From: an uncultured Oscillospiraceae bacterium | GTDB lineage: Bacteria; Bacillota; Clostridia; Oscillospirales; Oscillospiraceae | Assembly (NCBI GenBank): GCA_934613505.1 | Contig: CAKTTB010000009.1 | Coordinates: forward strand, 17,205 to 81,204 | Direction of reading: 5' to 3' | Length of the DNA: 64,000 nucleotides | Part shown: in pieces, positions 48,200-56,544 of the stretch | Position numbering within the stretch: position 1 is the first letter of the stretch | How the letters are laid out: each line of letters starts with the position of its first letter | The notes under the pieces: generated by a model | What the model was told of the DNA's origin: nothing | The model's database searches: none | The model's input: the letters and a program-made list of their open reading frames with translations, nothing else | Translations under genes and position numbers: made by a program

Positions 48200-51100
48200 T
48201 CAGTTCAGAATATTCACACAGAAACGGTGCAGGATCGCGGCGGCCTGTAAACGGTTGGCCGGGGCGTCCGGCAGGAGGCTGCCGCCAAAGCCGTACAGAA
48301 CGCCTGCGCCGCAGGCCCACTGCATTGCGGGGATGGCGTATTCGGAGAGGGAAGCGAAGTCCTCATAGCTGAGGATGTTCGTGTTCTCGCCGACGCTGAC
48401 GTCCAGACCCTTATAGACGGCGTAGCGGTACAGGATGGCTGCCAGCTGCTCGCGGGTGATGCTGGCATCGGGCGCGAAAATGGTGCTGCTGTGGCCGGTG
48501 ACGATACCGTTGGCTGCGGCCCAGGTGATCGCGCGCTCGTAATACGAGCCGGAGGCGACGTCCGTGAACGGGCAGTCACGCGAGATGGAAGGCTGACCCT
48601 CCATGCGGTACAGGATCGTGACGATCATGCCGCGCGTGGTGCTGCCGTAGGGGGCGAAGCGCGTAGCCGAGACGCCGTTCATCAGGCCGGTTTCATAGAC
48701 ATAGCGCACATCGTCAAAGAACCAGTCGCCGCGGCCGACGTCGGTAAAGGGCAGCTCCCGCGTGCTCCAACCGGCGTAGACGGTCGTGTTTTCATACAGC
48801 TTGATGGAGGTGACGCGCCTTGTGAGCGTTTTGTCACTGTACCAGCCGGTGAAGTCATAGCCGGTGCGGGTGGGCTGGTATTTTGCAAGCGTCAGATCGA
48901 CGACGGTGCCGTGGCGCTCGTTCACGTTGGTGATCTTGCTGCCGCCGTTGGATTCAAAGACCAGCGTGTAATAGGTCGGGCCGCCGCCGGTCTTGGGAAG
49001 GACCTTCGTTTCAGTGTAGCCGCAGACGGAGCAGGTGCGCGCCTTTTCGCCCTCCTCGCGGGAGGTGGGGCGCTTGGTCACGACCCAGTCGCCGAACGTG
49101 TGCGCGGCCTTTGCGACGGTGATCAGGCCGCAGCAGGTCCATGCCTGCTCGTGGTGCGTCTCGGTGATGTCCCATGCCAGTTTGCCGGTGTGATGGCTGG
49201 GATCCTTTGCGCCGTATGCGCTGCCGCAGACCGTGCAGACAGCCTTGTTCGTGCAGTCTGCCGTGCCGCCGGTGCAGTCGCCGGTCTCGGTATGCGAGGC
49301 ATCGCGCTTACAGGTGCGGGTGTGCGTGCCGTTGCCGTTGGACGTCCAGGCACCAAAATCATGGCCGAGCGCGGCGAGGGTCACATCCTTGGTCGAGCCT
49401 GCCGTTGCCCAGTCGGCCGCAAAGGTCGCTACGGCCTTGCCGAGGCCGGGTTCCAGACAGGTCGGCGCTTCTTTGACGGAATAGTCTGCCGTGACGGTCT
49501 CGGTCTCCACGTGCGTGTCAGTATTCTTGCAGACGCGCTTCGCAGTGCAGTCGTAGCCGTCCTCAGTTTTTGTCCAAATGTATTCCGTTTCGCCCCAGCT
49601 GTGGCCGGTGGCGGGAAGGGTGACAGTTTTGGTCTGCGCGGGGAAGCCATAGGCGGGAGAGAACGTTGCGGTATACGTGCCAGTGCCTGTATTCAGGCAG
49701 GTCGGTGCCGTCGTCACGGCGTAGGACACAGTTGCGATTTCTGCGACATCTGTGCTGCATCTTTGGCATACTTTCGTTGCAGAGCACATGTAGTCGTCGC
49801 CGGTCGAGGCCCAAATGTAGTTCGGTTCGCCCCAGTCATGACCGAGGACATTGCCGGAGGTGAAAGTTGCTTCATCGGCGGTTCCTTCGGAACTCTTGCC
49901 GCAGACTGTGCAGGACTTGTAGTAGACAGCCTTTTCCGTACAGGTGGCGGCGGACTTGAGGTATTCCTCGGCGGCTTTTTCAGCAGTGAAGCTGTGCGGG
50001 GCAAAATCGCCGGATTCAAATATCTCACTGTCGCTGGCGCTGACTTCGCCGCAGGTGCAGGATTTGTAGTAGACAGCCCGCGCCGTGCAGGTCGCGGCGG
50101 ATTTCAGTGCTTCCGGTTTAACAACTTCCTGTGTGTAGCTGTGATAATGGATGAGCTGTGCTTCGATTTCATAGCCGCAGTCGGTGCACAGGATCGGATA
50201 TTCTTCGGTCGCGTGCCCCTCGTGGTCGGGCGTATGCGGGAGGATCGTGTCATGCGCGCCGCAGTTCGTGCAGAGGTGTGCGTGGCCGGTTTCATCCTGA
50301 TAGCCCCATGCGGCAGCGAAATCATGCGGGGCGAGATCGCCGTATTCCCTGCCGCAGGTTGAGCAAACAGCTCTTTGCGTGCAGGTGGCTGTGCCGTCAT
50401 GTGCGCCTGCTTCTTCTTTTACATGGCAGCAGGAATACTCTTTCCAGTGTTCCGTGCTGTCGCTCTGCCATTCGCCAAGCGTGCCGCTATGGTTGTTGGG
50501 GTCATATTCGCCGTATTCATTGCCGCATTTCGCGCAGAGGGCCTTTTTGTTGCAATAGGCTGTACCGCCGGTGTGGACATGGGCCGCGCCGGATTTCAGC
50601 TCCAGCTTTTTATCCGCATTGTATTCCACATGGTAGCCGGCGTCATCGGAGAAGAAGTAGTCAGAATAGTCCGTTTCGCTTGCGGTGGAAAATGCTGTAG
50701 CTTTTTTGGTCGAAACGCCGATATTCGCGCCGCTGGTGAGGGTTCCAAGTTTGATGATCGGCAGATCGCCGCTGTTCGTGAATCCATGTGACAGAAACAG
50801 GTTATCGGTGCTTGTCGTTACCGCACCTGTTTTCACATCGGTGTATGTCCGGGTGTTTCCGGTAATGACAGGGGAACCGGAGATGCTGATCTTGCCGACG
50901 CCGAGCCATTTGTTGCTTTCCACGTATACACCGCCGCCGTAGTGGGCTTCGTTTACATTGATCGTGTTTTTGGTGATCGTGCCGCCGTACAGATTCAATG
51001 TGCCGTTTGTATTCACAAAGATACCGCCGCCGTCACTGGTGGCTGTGTTCTCGGTGATCGTGCCGCCGTACATGTTCATCGTGCCAGCACTTACATTAAC

Positions 51101-51622
51101 GCCGCCGCCGTAGGATCTATTGCCATTTCTCAGTGTTCCGCTGTACATGTTGAAAGTGGCATTTTCGCCGGAAACCAGGACACAGCTGGTTTTTCCTGCA
51201 CTTCTGGAAATTGTGCCGGTTTTTTCTGTGCTGCAATCACACAGATAGAGTGTGGTATTGTTGTTAAGCGTGACCTGATATTCATCGAACGTGATTCTAT
51301 GCCCGTTCAGGCACAGGTAGAGCGTTTTGCCCTCCGGCAGATATAAGCGATCCAGTGTTATGTTATTCGTCAGATAAGCGTAGATCACGTCGTCGGATTT
51401 GAGAATCTGTTTAAGGGAACTCGCGTTATTGTAAGCCGTGTAGGTCACGTCCTCGTGGCTGGTATGATCGCCCGCGTTGACAGAGCCGCCGCAGTAGCAG
51501 TGGGTGTGTGCGGCGGCAGGAAGCGCTTCGTGTTCGTGCATGTCCCCGGCCAGCGCCGCCGTGGGCAGGAGCGTCAGCACCATGCAGACAAGGAGCAGGA
51601 CGCTGAGCAGTCGTTTTTTCAT
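48200..51622 (-). CDS. Large SLH-domain surface protein with beta-helix and InlB-like repeat
   Basis: A 1140-residue exported protein. After the signal peptide (residues 1-24, ending AALAG) comes a beta-helix region (about 85-280) with repeats such as MYGGTITENTATSDGGGIFVN and LNLYGGTITKNT. A long stretch of Cys-pair modules follows (CTEKAVYYKSCTVCG and similar, at least ten), then an InlB/Flg_new-type repeat (GYDFTGWYSDKTLT, near residue 925), then three SLH repeats (from about residue 955) for cell-wall attachment. ATG at 51622 follows GAGGATGACCCT. It is likely a surface adhesin or structural protein. Confidence 0.85.
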   Translation of the reverse strand: MKKRLLSVLLLVCMVLTLLPTAALAGDMHEHEALPAAAHTHCYCGGSVNAGDHTSHEDVTYTAYNNASSLKQILKSDDVIYAYLTNNITLDRLYLPEGKTLYLCLNGHRITFDEYQVTLNNNTTLYLCDCSTEKTGTISRSAGKTSCVLVSGENATFNMYSGTLRNGNRSYGGGVNVSAGTMNMYGGTITENTATSDGGGIFVNTNGTLNLYGGTITKNTINVNEAHYGGGVYVESNKWLGVGKISISGSPVITGNTRTYTDVKTGAVTTSTDNLFLSHGFTNSGDLPIIKLGTLTSGANIGVSTKKATAFSTASETDYSDYFFSDDAGYHVEYNADKKLELKSGAAHVHTGGTAYCNKKALCAKCGNEYGEYDPNNHSGTLGEWQSDSTEHWKEYSCCHVKEEAGAHDGTATCTQRAVCSTCGREYGDLAPHDFAAAWGYQDETGHAHLCTNCGAHDTILPHTPDHEGHATEEYPILCTDCGYEIEAQLIHYHSYTQEVVKPEALKSAATCTARAVYYKSCTCGEVSASDSEIFESGDFAPHSFTAEKAAEEYLKSAATCTEKAVYYKSCTVCGKSSEGTADEATFTSGNVLGHDWGEPNYIWASTGDDYMCSATKVCQRCSTDVAEIATVSYAVTTAPTCLNTGTGTYTATFSPAYGFPAQTKTVTLPATGHSWGETEYIWTKTEDGYDCTAKRVCKNTDTHVETETVTADYSVKEAPTCLEPGLGKAVATFAADWATAGSTKDVTLAALGHDFGAWTSNGNGTHTRTCKRDASHTETGDCTGGTADCTNKAVCTVCGSAYGAKDPSHHTGKLAWDITETHHEQAWTCCGLITVAKAAHTFGDWVVTKRPTSREEGEKARTCSVCGYTETKVLPKTGGGPTYYTLVFESNGGSKITNVNERHGTVVDLTLAKYQPTRTGYDFTGWYSDKTLTRRVTSIKLYENTTVYAGWSTRELPFTDVGRGDWFFDDVRYVYETGLMNGVSATRFAPYGSTTRGMIVTILYRMEGQPSISRDCPFTDVASGSYYERAITWAAANGIVTGHSSTIFAPDASITREQLAAILYRYAVYKGLDVSVGENTNILSYEDFASLSEYAIPAMQWACGAGVLYGFGGSLLPDAPANRLQAAAILHRFCVNILN

Positions 51623-51648
51623 AGGGTCATCCTCGCTTTCGTTGCGTG

Positions 51649-51798
51649 CCTTTTCCGTACTCCATGGAAAAGGGAAAGACAGCGGGAGCGATGCACGGGG
51701 ATATCCCCGTGCAAGGGAGTACTCCCTTGCAATACGACCTGCCAATTATTACATGGCACGTGTGCCAATATTATACCAGAAACGAGCCGCAAAAGCAA
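51649..51798 (-). promoter_or_regulatory. Promoter and structured leader of the large SLH gene
   Basis: TTGCTT (51793-51798) and TATAAT (51770-51775) are spaced 17 bases on the minus strand. At the start point lies TGGCACGTGTGCCA (51754-51767). The leader then contains two touching perfect 20-bp palindromes, GCAAGGGAGT-type (51711-51730) and GCACGGGGAT-type (51693-51712), and a CCTTTTCC/GGAAAAGG stem (51649-51673). Confidence 0.7.
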
Positions 51799-51810
51799 GA
51801 GGGTAAAGAA

Positions 51811-51846
51811 AAATTCCTGCCGCGCACGAGCGGTGCGCGGCAGGGG
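51811..51846 (-). terminator. Terminator of the NhaC-family gene
   Basis: CCTGCCGCGCAC pairs with GTGCGCGGCAGG and is followed in the minus direction by AATTTTTC. Confidence 0.85.
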
Positions 51847-51859
51847 ATTATGGATGCAA

Positions 51860-53479
51860 TTACGCCTTTTTCTTCTCGATCGCGCGGATGACGAACAGAA
51901 CGGCGAGCATCAGGGCGAAGCTGACGATCCAGGTGATGTACACATTCTGCACGAAGCCGGCAACAATGAAGCCGATAAAGCTGACGATGGCGACGGTCAC
52001 GGCGTAGGGCAGCTGTGTGGAGACATGGTTCAGATGCTCGCACTGCGCACCGGCGGAAGCCATGATGGTCGTGTCGGAGATGGGGGAGCAGTGGTCGCCG
52101 CAGACAGCGCCCGCGCAGCAGGCGGAGATGCCGATGATGAGAAGATTGCTGTCAGCGGGGAAGACGGCGGTAACGATCGGGATCAGGATGCCGAAGGTAC
52201 CCCAGCTCGTGCCGGACGCGAAGGCCAGAATGCAGGCCACGATGAAGATGACGGCAGGCAGCATGCTGTAGAGGCTTGCGGAGGCAGCAAACATGAGATC
52301 ATGGACATAGACGTCCGCGCCGAGGGAGTTGATCATGGCCTTCAGCGAGACGGCCAGCGTCAGGATGATGATCGGCGGGACCATGGCGATGAAGCCCTTG
52401 GGGACGCAGGCCATGGCTTCCTTGAAGGACAGGACCTTGCGGGCGACGAGATAGATGACCGTCAGAAGGAGCGCGATCAGACCGCCCCAGGGCAGGCCGA
52501 TGAACGCGTCGGTGTTGCCGAAGGCGCCGATGAAGTCGCCTGCGTAGTCCGCAGAGCCGGAAGCGTCAGCGCCGAAGAAGCCGCCGACGTAGATCATGCC
52601 GAGCGTGCAGGTGACGATCAGGATAACGACCGGGAGAATGAGGTCGATGACGCGGCCCTTGGGATTGACGGTCTCGCCCTCTTCGCTTTCCAGCGCGGAC
52701 AGCTCGCCCTGCGCGGCCTTCTTTTCGAATGCACGCATGGGGCCGTAATCGAACTTCATGGCGACGAGCGCGATGATGAACACGAACGTCAGAAGTGAAT
52801 AGAGGTTATACGGGATGGCGCGGACGAACAGCTCGATGCCGCTCATGCCGGTGTTGAGATCCTCCGCCGTGGAGGAGACAGCCGCCGCCCAGGAGGAGAT
52901 CGGCGCGATCATGCACACGGGCGCGGCCGTGGCGTCGATGAGGTACGCCAGCTTCGGGCGGGAGATCTTGTGGCTGTCGGTGACCGGGCGCATGACGGAG
53001 CCGACGGTCAGGCAGTTGAAATAGTCGTCAATGAAGATGAGCACACCCAGCACGAACGTCGCGATCTGCGCGCCGGCGCGGGTCTTGATGTGCGTTTCTG
53101 CCCAGCGGCCGAACGCGGCGGAGCCGCCCGCGGCGTTGACCAGCGCGACGATGATGCCCAGCAGTACGAGGAACAGGAAAATACCGGCGTTGCCGGACAG
53201 GGCGGAAATGAGACCGTCATTCACGATGGTATCCAGCGTGGCGACGGGCGCAAAGTTGCAGGTAAACAGCGCGCCGACCAGAATGCCGACAAACAGGGCG
53301 CTGTAGGCCTCCTTGATGATGAGCGCCAGGACGATGGCGATGATCGGCGGCAGCAGCGACCAGGCCGTGTTGGCCAGCGGCTGACCGTTTGCACACCGGA
53401 CGCCCGCGATGATCATCAGGACAATGAACACGACGGCGGCGATCACGGTAACGATCGCGTTGGAACGGGATTTCTTCAT
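51860..53479 (-). CDS. NhaC-superfamily transporter, lysine-riboswitch controlled
   Basis: A 539-residue membrane protein with about 12 helices of the NhaC Na+/H+ antiporter superfamily. Typical stretches are FIDDYFNCLTVGSVMRPVTD (about residues 150-169), MIAPISSWAAAVSS, ASGTSWGTFGILIPI (about 425-439) and AVCGDHCSPISDTTIMASAG (about 465-484). The family mostly exchanges Na+ and H+ with amino or carboxylic acids. The leader carries a lysine riboswitch and terminator, so this member most probably moves lysine, as was predicted for riboswitch-linked NhaC proteins (called LysW) in Firmicutes. ATG at 53479 follows GGAGAGAAGATC. Confidence 0.88.
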   Translation of the reverse strand: MKKSRSNAIVTVIAAVVFIVLMIIAGVRCANGQPLANTAWSLLPPIIAIVLALIIKEAYSALFVGILVGALFTCNFAPVATLDTIVNDGLISALSGNAGIFLFLVLLGIIVALVNAAGGSAAFGRWAETHIKTRAGAQIATFVLGVLIFIDDYFNCLTVGSVMRPVTDSHKISRPKLAYLIDATAAPVCMIAPISSWAAAVSSTAEDLNTGMSGIELFVRAIPYNLYSLLTFVFIIALVAMKFDYGPMRAFEKKAAQGELSALESEEGETVNPKGRVIDLILPVVILIVTCTLGMIYVGGFFGADASGSADYAGDFIGAFGNTDAFIGLPWGGLIALLLTVIYLVARKVLSFKEAMACVPKGFIAMVPPIIILTLAVSLKAMINSLGADVYVHDLMFAASASLYSMLPAVIFIVACILAFASGTSWGTFGILIPIVTAVFPADSNLLIIGISACCAGAVCGDHCSPISDTTIMASAGAQCEHLNHVSTQLPYAVTVAIVSFIGFIVAGFVQNVYITWIVSFALMLAVLFVIRAIEKKKA

Positions 53480-53496
53480 GATCTTCTCTCCAATCA

Positions 53497-53534
53497 ATAA
53501 AAATTGCGTCATGATATTCGTTATCATGACGCAA
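53497..53534 (-). terminator. Riboswitch-controlled terminator
   Basis: TTGCGTCATGAT pairs with ATCATGACGCAA and is followed by TTTTTATT in the minus direction, 18 bases before the transporter start codon. It is the expression platform of the upstream lysine riboswitch. Confidence 0.85.
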
Positions 53535-53553
53535 CATAAACCGATATGCCCGT

Positions 53554-53720
53554 ACATGACAGCTCTCCACTTGCGTGACAGTCCAGAAGATCTTTTCCTC
53601 TGGCCCAGGTACCCTCGCCGCAGGAACGGCGGACGGCCCTTCGGCGGCATTCCCTTTCCGATGCCCGGTTCCTGCCGGGAAAACGCATCGTACTCCTGTT
53701 TGCCGCGCCTCTATCATAAC
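53554..53720 (-). promoter_or_regulatory. Lysine riboswitch (L-box)
   Basis: The minus-strand leader contains the conserved L-box parts in order: GATAGAGGCGCG (about 53704-53715), GGAAAGGGAATGCCGCCGAAG (about 53639-53659), and ACTGTCACGCAAGTGGAGAG with GCTGTCAT (53556-53582). These match the GATAGAGGTGCG, AAAGGGGAGCGTCGCCGAAG and CTGTCA...TGGAGGGCTATC elements of the lysC leader of B. subtilis. With lysine bound, the downstream terminator should form and shut off the transporter. Confidence 0.9.
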
Positions 53721-53728
53721 TGCCCACC

Positions 53729-53756
53729 ATTATACAGATACTTCCGGAAATGTCAA
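53729..53756 (-). promoter_or_regulatory. Promoter of the lysine riboswitch transcript
   Basis: TTGACA and TATAAT on the minus strand with a 16-base spacer. Confidence 0.8.
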
Positions 53757-53863
53757 CAGGTTTGTGAATAAAATTTGAACAATTTTGCGGGTTTATGCAT
53801 TCGCATGCCGAATAGTGGCGGATCACGCCTGCGGCGCATACGATAGGGCGGGAGGGAAGTAGC

Positions 53864-54118
53864 ATGTTTTCCTATCTTTTTACATTCCGCAGCCTGACGG
53901 CGGTGCAGTCGGGCCGGAATGATCTCTACCGGGCCGGGATCGAGACCCGGATCCAGCGTGCGCCGCAGGAGGTGTCGAGCCTTGGCTGCGCGTGGGCGGT
54001 GCGCGTGCCGGCGGCGGATGGACTCCGGGCGGCGGCGCTTCTGCGCGCGGCGCTCCGGCCCATCTCCGGGGTCTACCGGCTGCACCCGAACGGATATCTC
54101 GAGGAGGCGGCGCTGTGA
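53864..54118 (+). CDS. DUF3343 protein
   Basis: An 84-residue protein of the DUF3343 family. The pattern FTFRSLTAVQSGRNDLYRAGIETRIQRAP followed by SSLGCAWAVRV (single conserved Cys at about residue 42) is typical. Family members are often encoded beside cysteine desulfurase or selenium-related genes and are thought to carry sulfur or selenium on that Cys. Its stop overlaps the GTG start of a desulfurase-like gene, which supports a joint function. GGAGGGAAGTAGC precedes the ATG. Confidence 0.82.
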   Translation: MFSYLFTFRSLTAVQSGRNDLYRAGIETRIQRAPQEVSSLGCAWAVRVPAADGLRAAALLRAALRPISGVYRLHPNGYLEEAAL

Positions 54119-55224
54119 TCTATCTCGATTCCGGTGCGACCACGCTCCAGAAGCCGCCTATGGTCGCCTATCGCGTGCAGAGCGCCATGCGCAGCTGCGC
54201 CACGCCGGGCCGCGGCGGCCATGCGCCCGCCATGCGGGCGGCAGAAGCGGTCTATGACTGCCGCGTGCTGGCGGGGCAGCTGTTTGACGCGCCGCCGGAG
54301 CAGGTCGTTTTTACGATGAACGCGACGCACGCGCTCAATCTTGCCATCAAGACGCTCGTCCGCCCGGGCGACCGCGTGGTGATCTCGGGCTTTGAACACA
54401 ACGCAGTCACGCGGCCGCTGTACCACATCGGCGCAGAGACCGCCGTCGCCGGGACACGGCTGTTTGACCCGGAGGATACGCTCGAAAGCTTCCGCAAAGC
54501 TGTGACGGCGGACACGAAGGCCGTCGTCTGCACGCATGTGTCGAACGTGTTCGGCTATATTCTGCCGCTTGACGAGATCGCGGCTCTGTGCCGCGAGCGG
54601 CAGGTGCCGCTGATCGTCGATGCGTCGCAGTCGGCGGGGCTTCTGCCGGTGTCGCTGCGCGAGCTGGACGCGGCGTTTCTCTGTATGCCGGGGCATAAGG
54701 CGCTCTATGGCCCGCAGGGCACGGGACTTCTCGTCTGCGGCCGGACGCCGGAGACGCTTCTGGAGGGCGGCAGCGGCAGCGCTTCGCGGCTGCCCGACAT
54801 GCCGCCGGAGCTGCCGGAGCATGCCGAGGCCGGGACGCAGAACGTCTGCGGCATCTGCGGTCTTGCCGCCGGGCTGCGGTTCGTTTCGCAGCGGACGCCC
54901 GAGAAGCTTCTGGCGCACGAGGTGCGATTGCGTGAGCGCTTCTGCGCGGCGCTGGACGATGCGGATGGGCTGGAGCTGTTCTGTGGGGCGGCGCAGAGCG
55001 GTACGGTCTGTCTGCGCGCGGCGGGCTGCGACTGCCAGACCTTCGCGGCGAAGCTGGCGGAGCAGGGGATCTGCGTGCGCGCCGGCCTGCACTGCGCGCC
55101 GCTGGCGCACGCTTCCGCCGGGACGCTGCAGACCGGCACCGTCCGCCTGAGCCTGTCCGCCTTCAACACCGAGCAGGAGCTTTTGCACACCGCCGCCGTC
55201 TGCCGGAAGATCCTGCAGGATTGA
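54115..55224 (+). CDS. Class V aminotransferase-fold protein, cysteine desulfurase family
   Basis: A 369-residue PLP enzyme. It starts IYLDSGATTLQKPP (about residues 2-15), has NATHALNLAIKTLVRPGD (about 64-81), VDASQSAGLLPV (about 167-178), the PLP-lysine motif FLCMPGHKALYGPQGTGLL (Lys at about 198) and ends with CVRAGLHCAPLAH, which places a reactive-type Cys near residue 327. The start is GTG at 54115 with GAGGAGGCGGCGCT, overlapping the DUF3343 stop. It probably removes sulfur or selenium from (seleno)cysteine and loads the DUF3343 partner. Confidence 0.85.
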   Translation: MIYLDSGATTLQKPPMVAYRVQSAMRSCATPGRGGHAPAMRAAEAVYDCRVLAGQLFDAPPEQVVFTMNATHALNLAIKTLVRPGDRVVISGFEHNAVTRPLYHIGAETAVAGTRLFDPEDTLESFRKAVTADTKAVVCTHVSNVFGYILPLDEIAALCRERQVPLIVDASQSAGLLPVSLRELDAAFLCMPGHKALYGPQGTGLLVCGRTPETLLEGGSGSASRLPDMPPELPEHAEAGTQNVCGICGLAAGLRFVSQRTPEKLLAHEVRLRERFCAALDDADGLELFCGAAQSGTVCLRAAGCDCQTFAAKLAEQGICVRAGLHCAPLAHASAGTLQTGTVRLSLSAFNTEQELLHTAAVCRKILQD

Positions 55225-55282
55225 CAACAGGCTGCCGAAACCTTCACTGTTGGTTCGCAGACGGGATTCATCTGATTTGTCC

Positions 55283-55447
55283 GTAGGGGTCGATGCCCAT
55301 CTTCGGCGCTAAGAGCCGCGCTGCGCGCGGTTGCGCCTCGAAACTAGCCTGCGGGCGTCGCATCGTCCCGGCAGAACAGACCGTTTTTACGAAAGCTTAC
55401 GGCAAATTCGCAACCTTTCTCGGGCCGATGTGGGCATCGGCCCCTAC
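55283..55447 (+). repeat. 165-bp MITE-like repeat, family A, copy 2
   Basis: Same length and orientation as 37185-37349 with about eight substitutions (about 95 percent identity). Ends are GTAGGGGTCGATGCC and GGCATCGGCCCCTAC. It is the only feature seen in the 318-base gap 55225-55542. Confidence 0.85.
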
Positions 55448-55542
55448 AATTGCGGATGCGGTGCTGTGCGTTTTTTTGGGAGAAGGTGCAGAATCGGAAT
55501 AAATGTGCTATGCTGTATCCATCAAACAAAAGGAGCCAGCCC

Positions 55543-56034
55543 ATGAACTATACCACGTTTGAACAGATGGAGACCAGCCCGCTTGTGCGGCAGAAGGAGG
55601 AACCGGCGCAGCAGTATATGGAGCGGATCTTCCGCGTGGCCTGCGGCCCGGCGGAGGGCGGACAGGACCGGCCGGTCCGCGTCAACGACATGCTGGAGCC
55701 GGAATTTGTCTCCTGCAGCGCCGAAGAGCAGACGCTGGAGCTGCGATTCCCGCTGAACGAGTGGATGCTGAACCCGATGGGGACGATGCACGGCGGCATT
55801 ATCGCGACGACGGTCGATCTGACCATGGGGTCGCTGACGCGCTTCTACCGCCATACCGGCACGATCTCGACTGTGACGCTGGGGTTGAGCTACATGCGCC
55901 CGGTCCGCGCGCGCGGGTCCGTCACGGTGCAGGCGCGCATGGAAAAGCTGGGACGGAGCGTCGCGTTTCTGAACGCGCGCGTGTTTGATGCGGACGGCCG
56001 TCTGTGTGTGACGGCCACCGCGAGCTTTATGTAA
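55543..56034 (+). CDS. PaaI-family hotdog thioesterase
   Basis: A 163-residue acyl-CoA thioesterase-like protein with the hotdog motif NPMGTMHGGIIATTVDLTMG (about residues 77-96), where HGG and the following Asp are the usual catalytic region, and the strand SYMRPVRARGSVTVQARMEKLGRSVAFLNARVFD. The start follows AAAGGAGCCAGCCC. The flavodoxin gene follows 24 bases later in the same direction. The acyl substrate is unknown. Confidence 0.85.
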   Translation: MNYTTFEQMETSPLVRQKEEPAQQYMERIFRVACGPAEGGQDRPVRVNDMLEPEFVSCSAEEQTLELRFPLNEWMLNPMGTMHGGIIATTVDLTMGSLTRFYRHTGTISTVTLGLSYMRPVRARGSVTVQARMEKLGRSVAFLNARVFDADGRLCVTATASFM

Positions 56035-56058
56035 TTGTTTTTACAGGAGGCAGTACAA

Positions 56059-56538
56059 ATGAAAAAAGCATTGGTAGCCTATTTTTCGGCCAGCGGCGTG
56101 ACCGCAGGTCTTGCAAAGACGCTCTGCGGCGCCGTTGACGGCGATCTCTACGAGATCAAGCCCGCAAAGGCCTATACCGCGGCGGATCTCAACTGGAACG
56201 ACCCGACCAGCCGCAGCACCATTGAGATGAAGGACAAGCAGGCGCGGCCCGCCATCGGCTCCGCGCCGGTGGATACGGCGGCCTATGACGTGATCTTTGT
56301 GGGCTTCCCGATCTGGTGGTACGAGGCGCCGCGCATCGTGCAGGCGTTTCTGGAGCAGTGCGAGCTGACCGGCAAGACTGTCGTCCCGTTCGCCACGTCC
56401 GGCGGCAGCGCCATGGGCAAGACCGCGGAGATCCTGAAAAAGAGCTGCCCGGGCGCGACTGTTCTGCCCGGCAAGCGCCTGAGCGCGTCTGCGTCCGCCG
56501 AAACGCTCCGCACGTGGGTGGATACGCTGAACCTGTAA
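56059..56538 (+). CDS. Flavodoxin
   Basis: A 159-residue flavodoxin of the long-chain, Clostridia type. The FMN-phosphate loop is YFSASGVTAGLAK (about residues 8-20). FVGFPIWWYEAPRIVQAFLEQ (about 83-103) supplies the isoalloxazine-stacking Trp and Tyr, and FATSGGSAMGKT (about 116-127) is the third loop. It is a soluble one-electron carrier. ACAGGAGGCAGTACAA precedes the ATG. Confidence 0.9.
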   Translation: MKKALVAYFSASGVTAGLAKTLCGAVDGDLYEIKPAKAYTAADLNWNDPTSRSTIEMKDKQARPAIGSAPVDTAAYDVIFVGFPIWWYEAPRIVQAFLEQCELTGKTVVPFATSGGSAMGKTAEILKKSCPGATVLPGKRLSASASAETLRTWVDTLNL

Positions 56539-56544
56539 AGCAGC

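Noticed and set aside
48200-51622. Repeats in the SLH genes as a CRISPR-like array
   Set aside because: The repeats are in frame, of uneven length and encode beta-helix and Cys-pair modules; there are no spacers and no cas genes.
53992-54114. Longer N-terminus for the desulfurase-like protein
   Set aside because: The extension overlaps the DUF3343 gene in another frame and is Gly/Arg-rich without homology; GTG at 54115 has a ribosome site.
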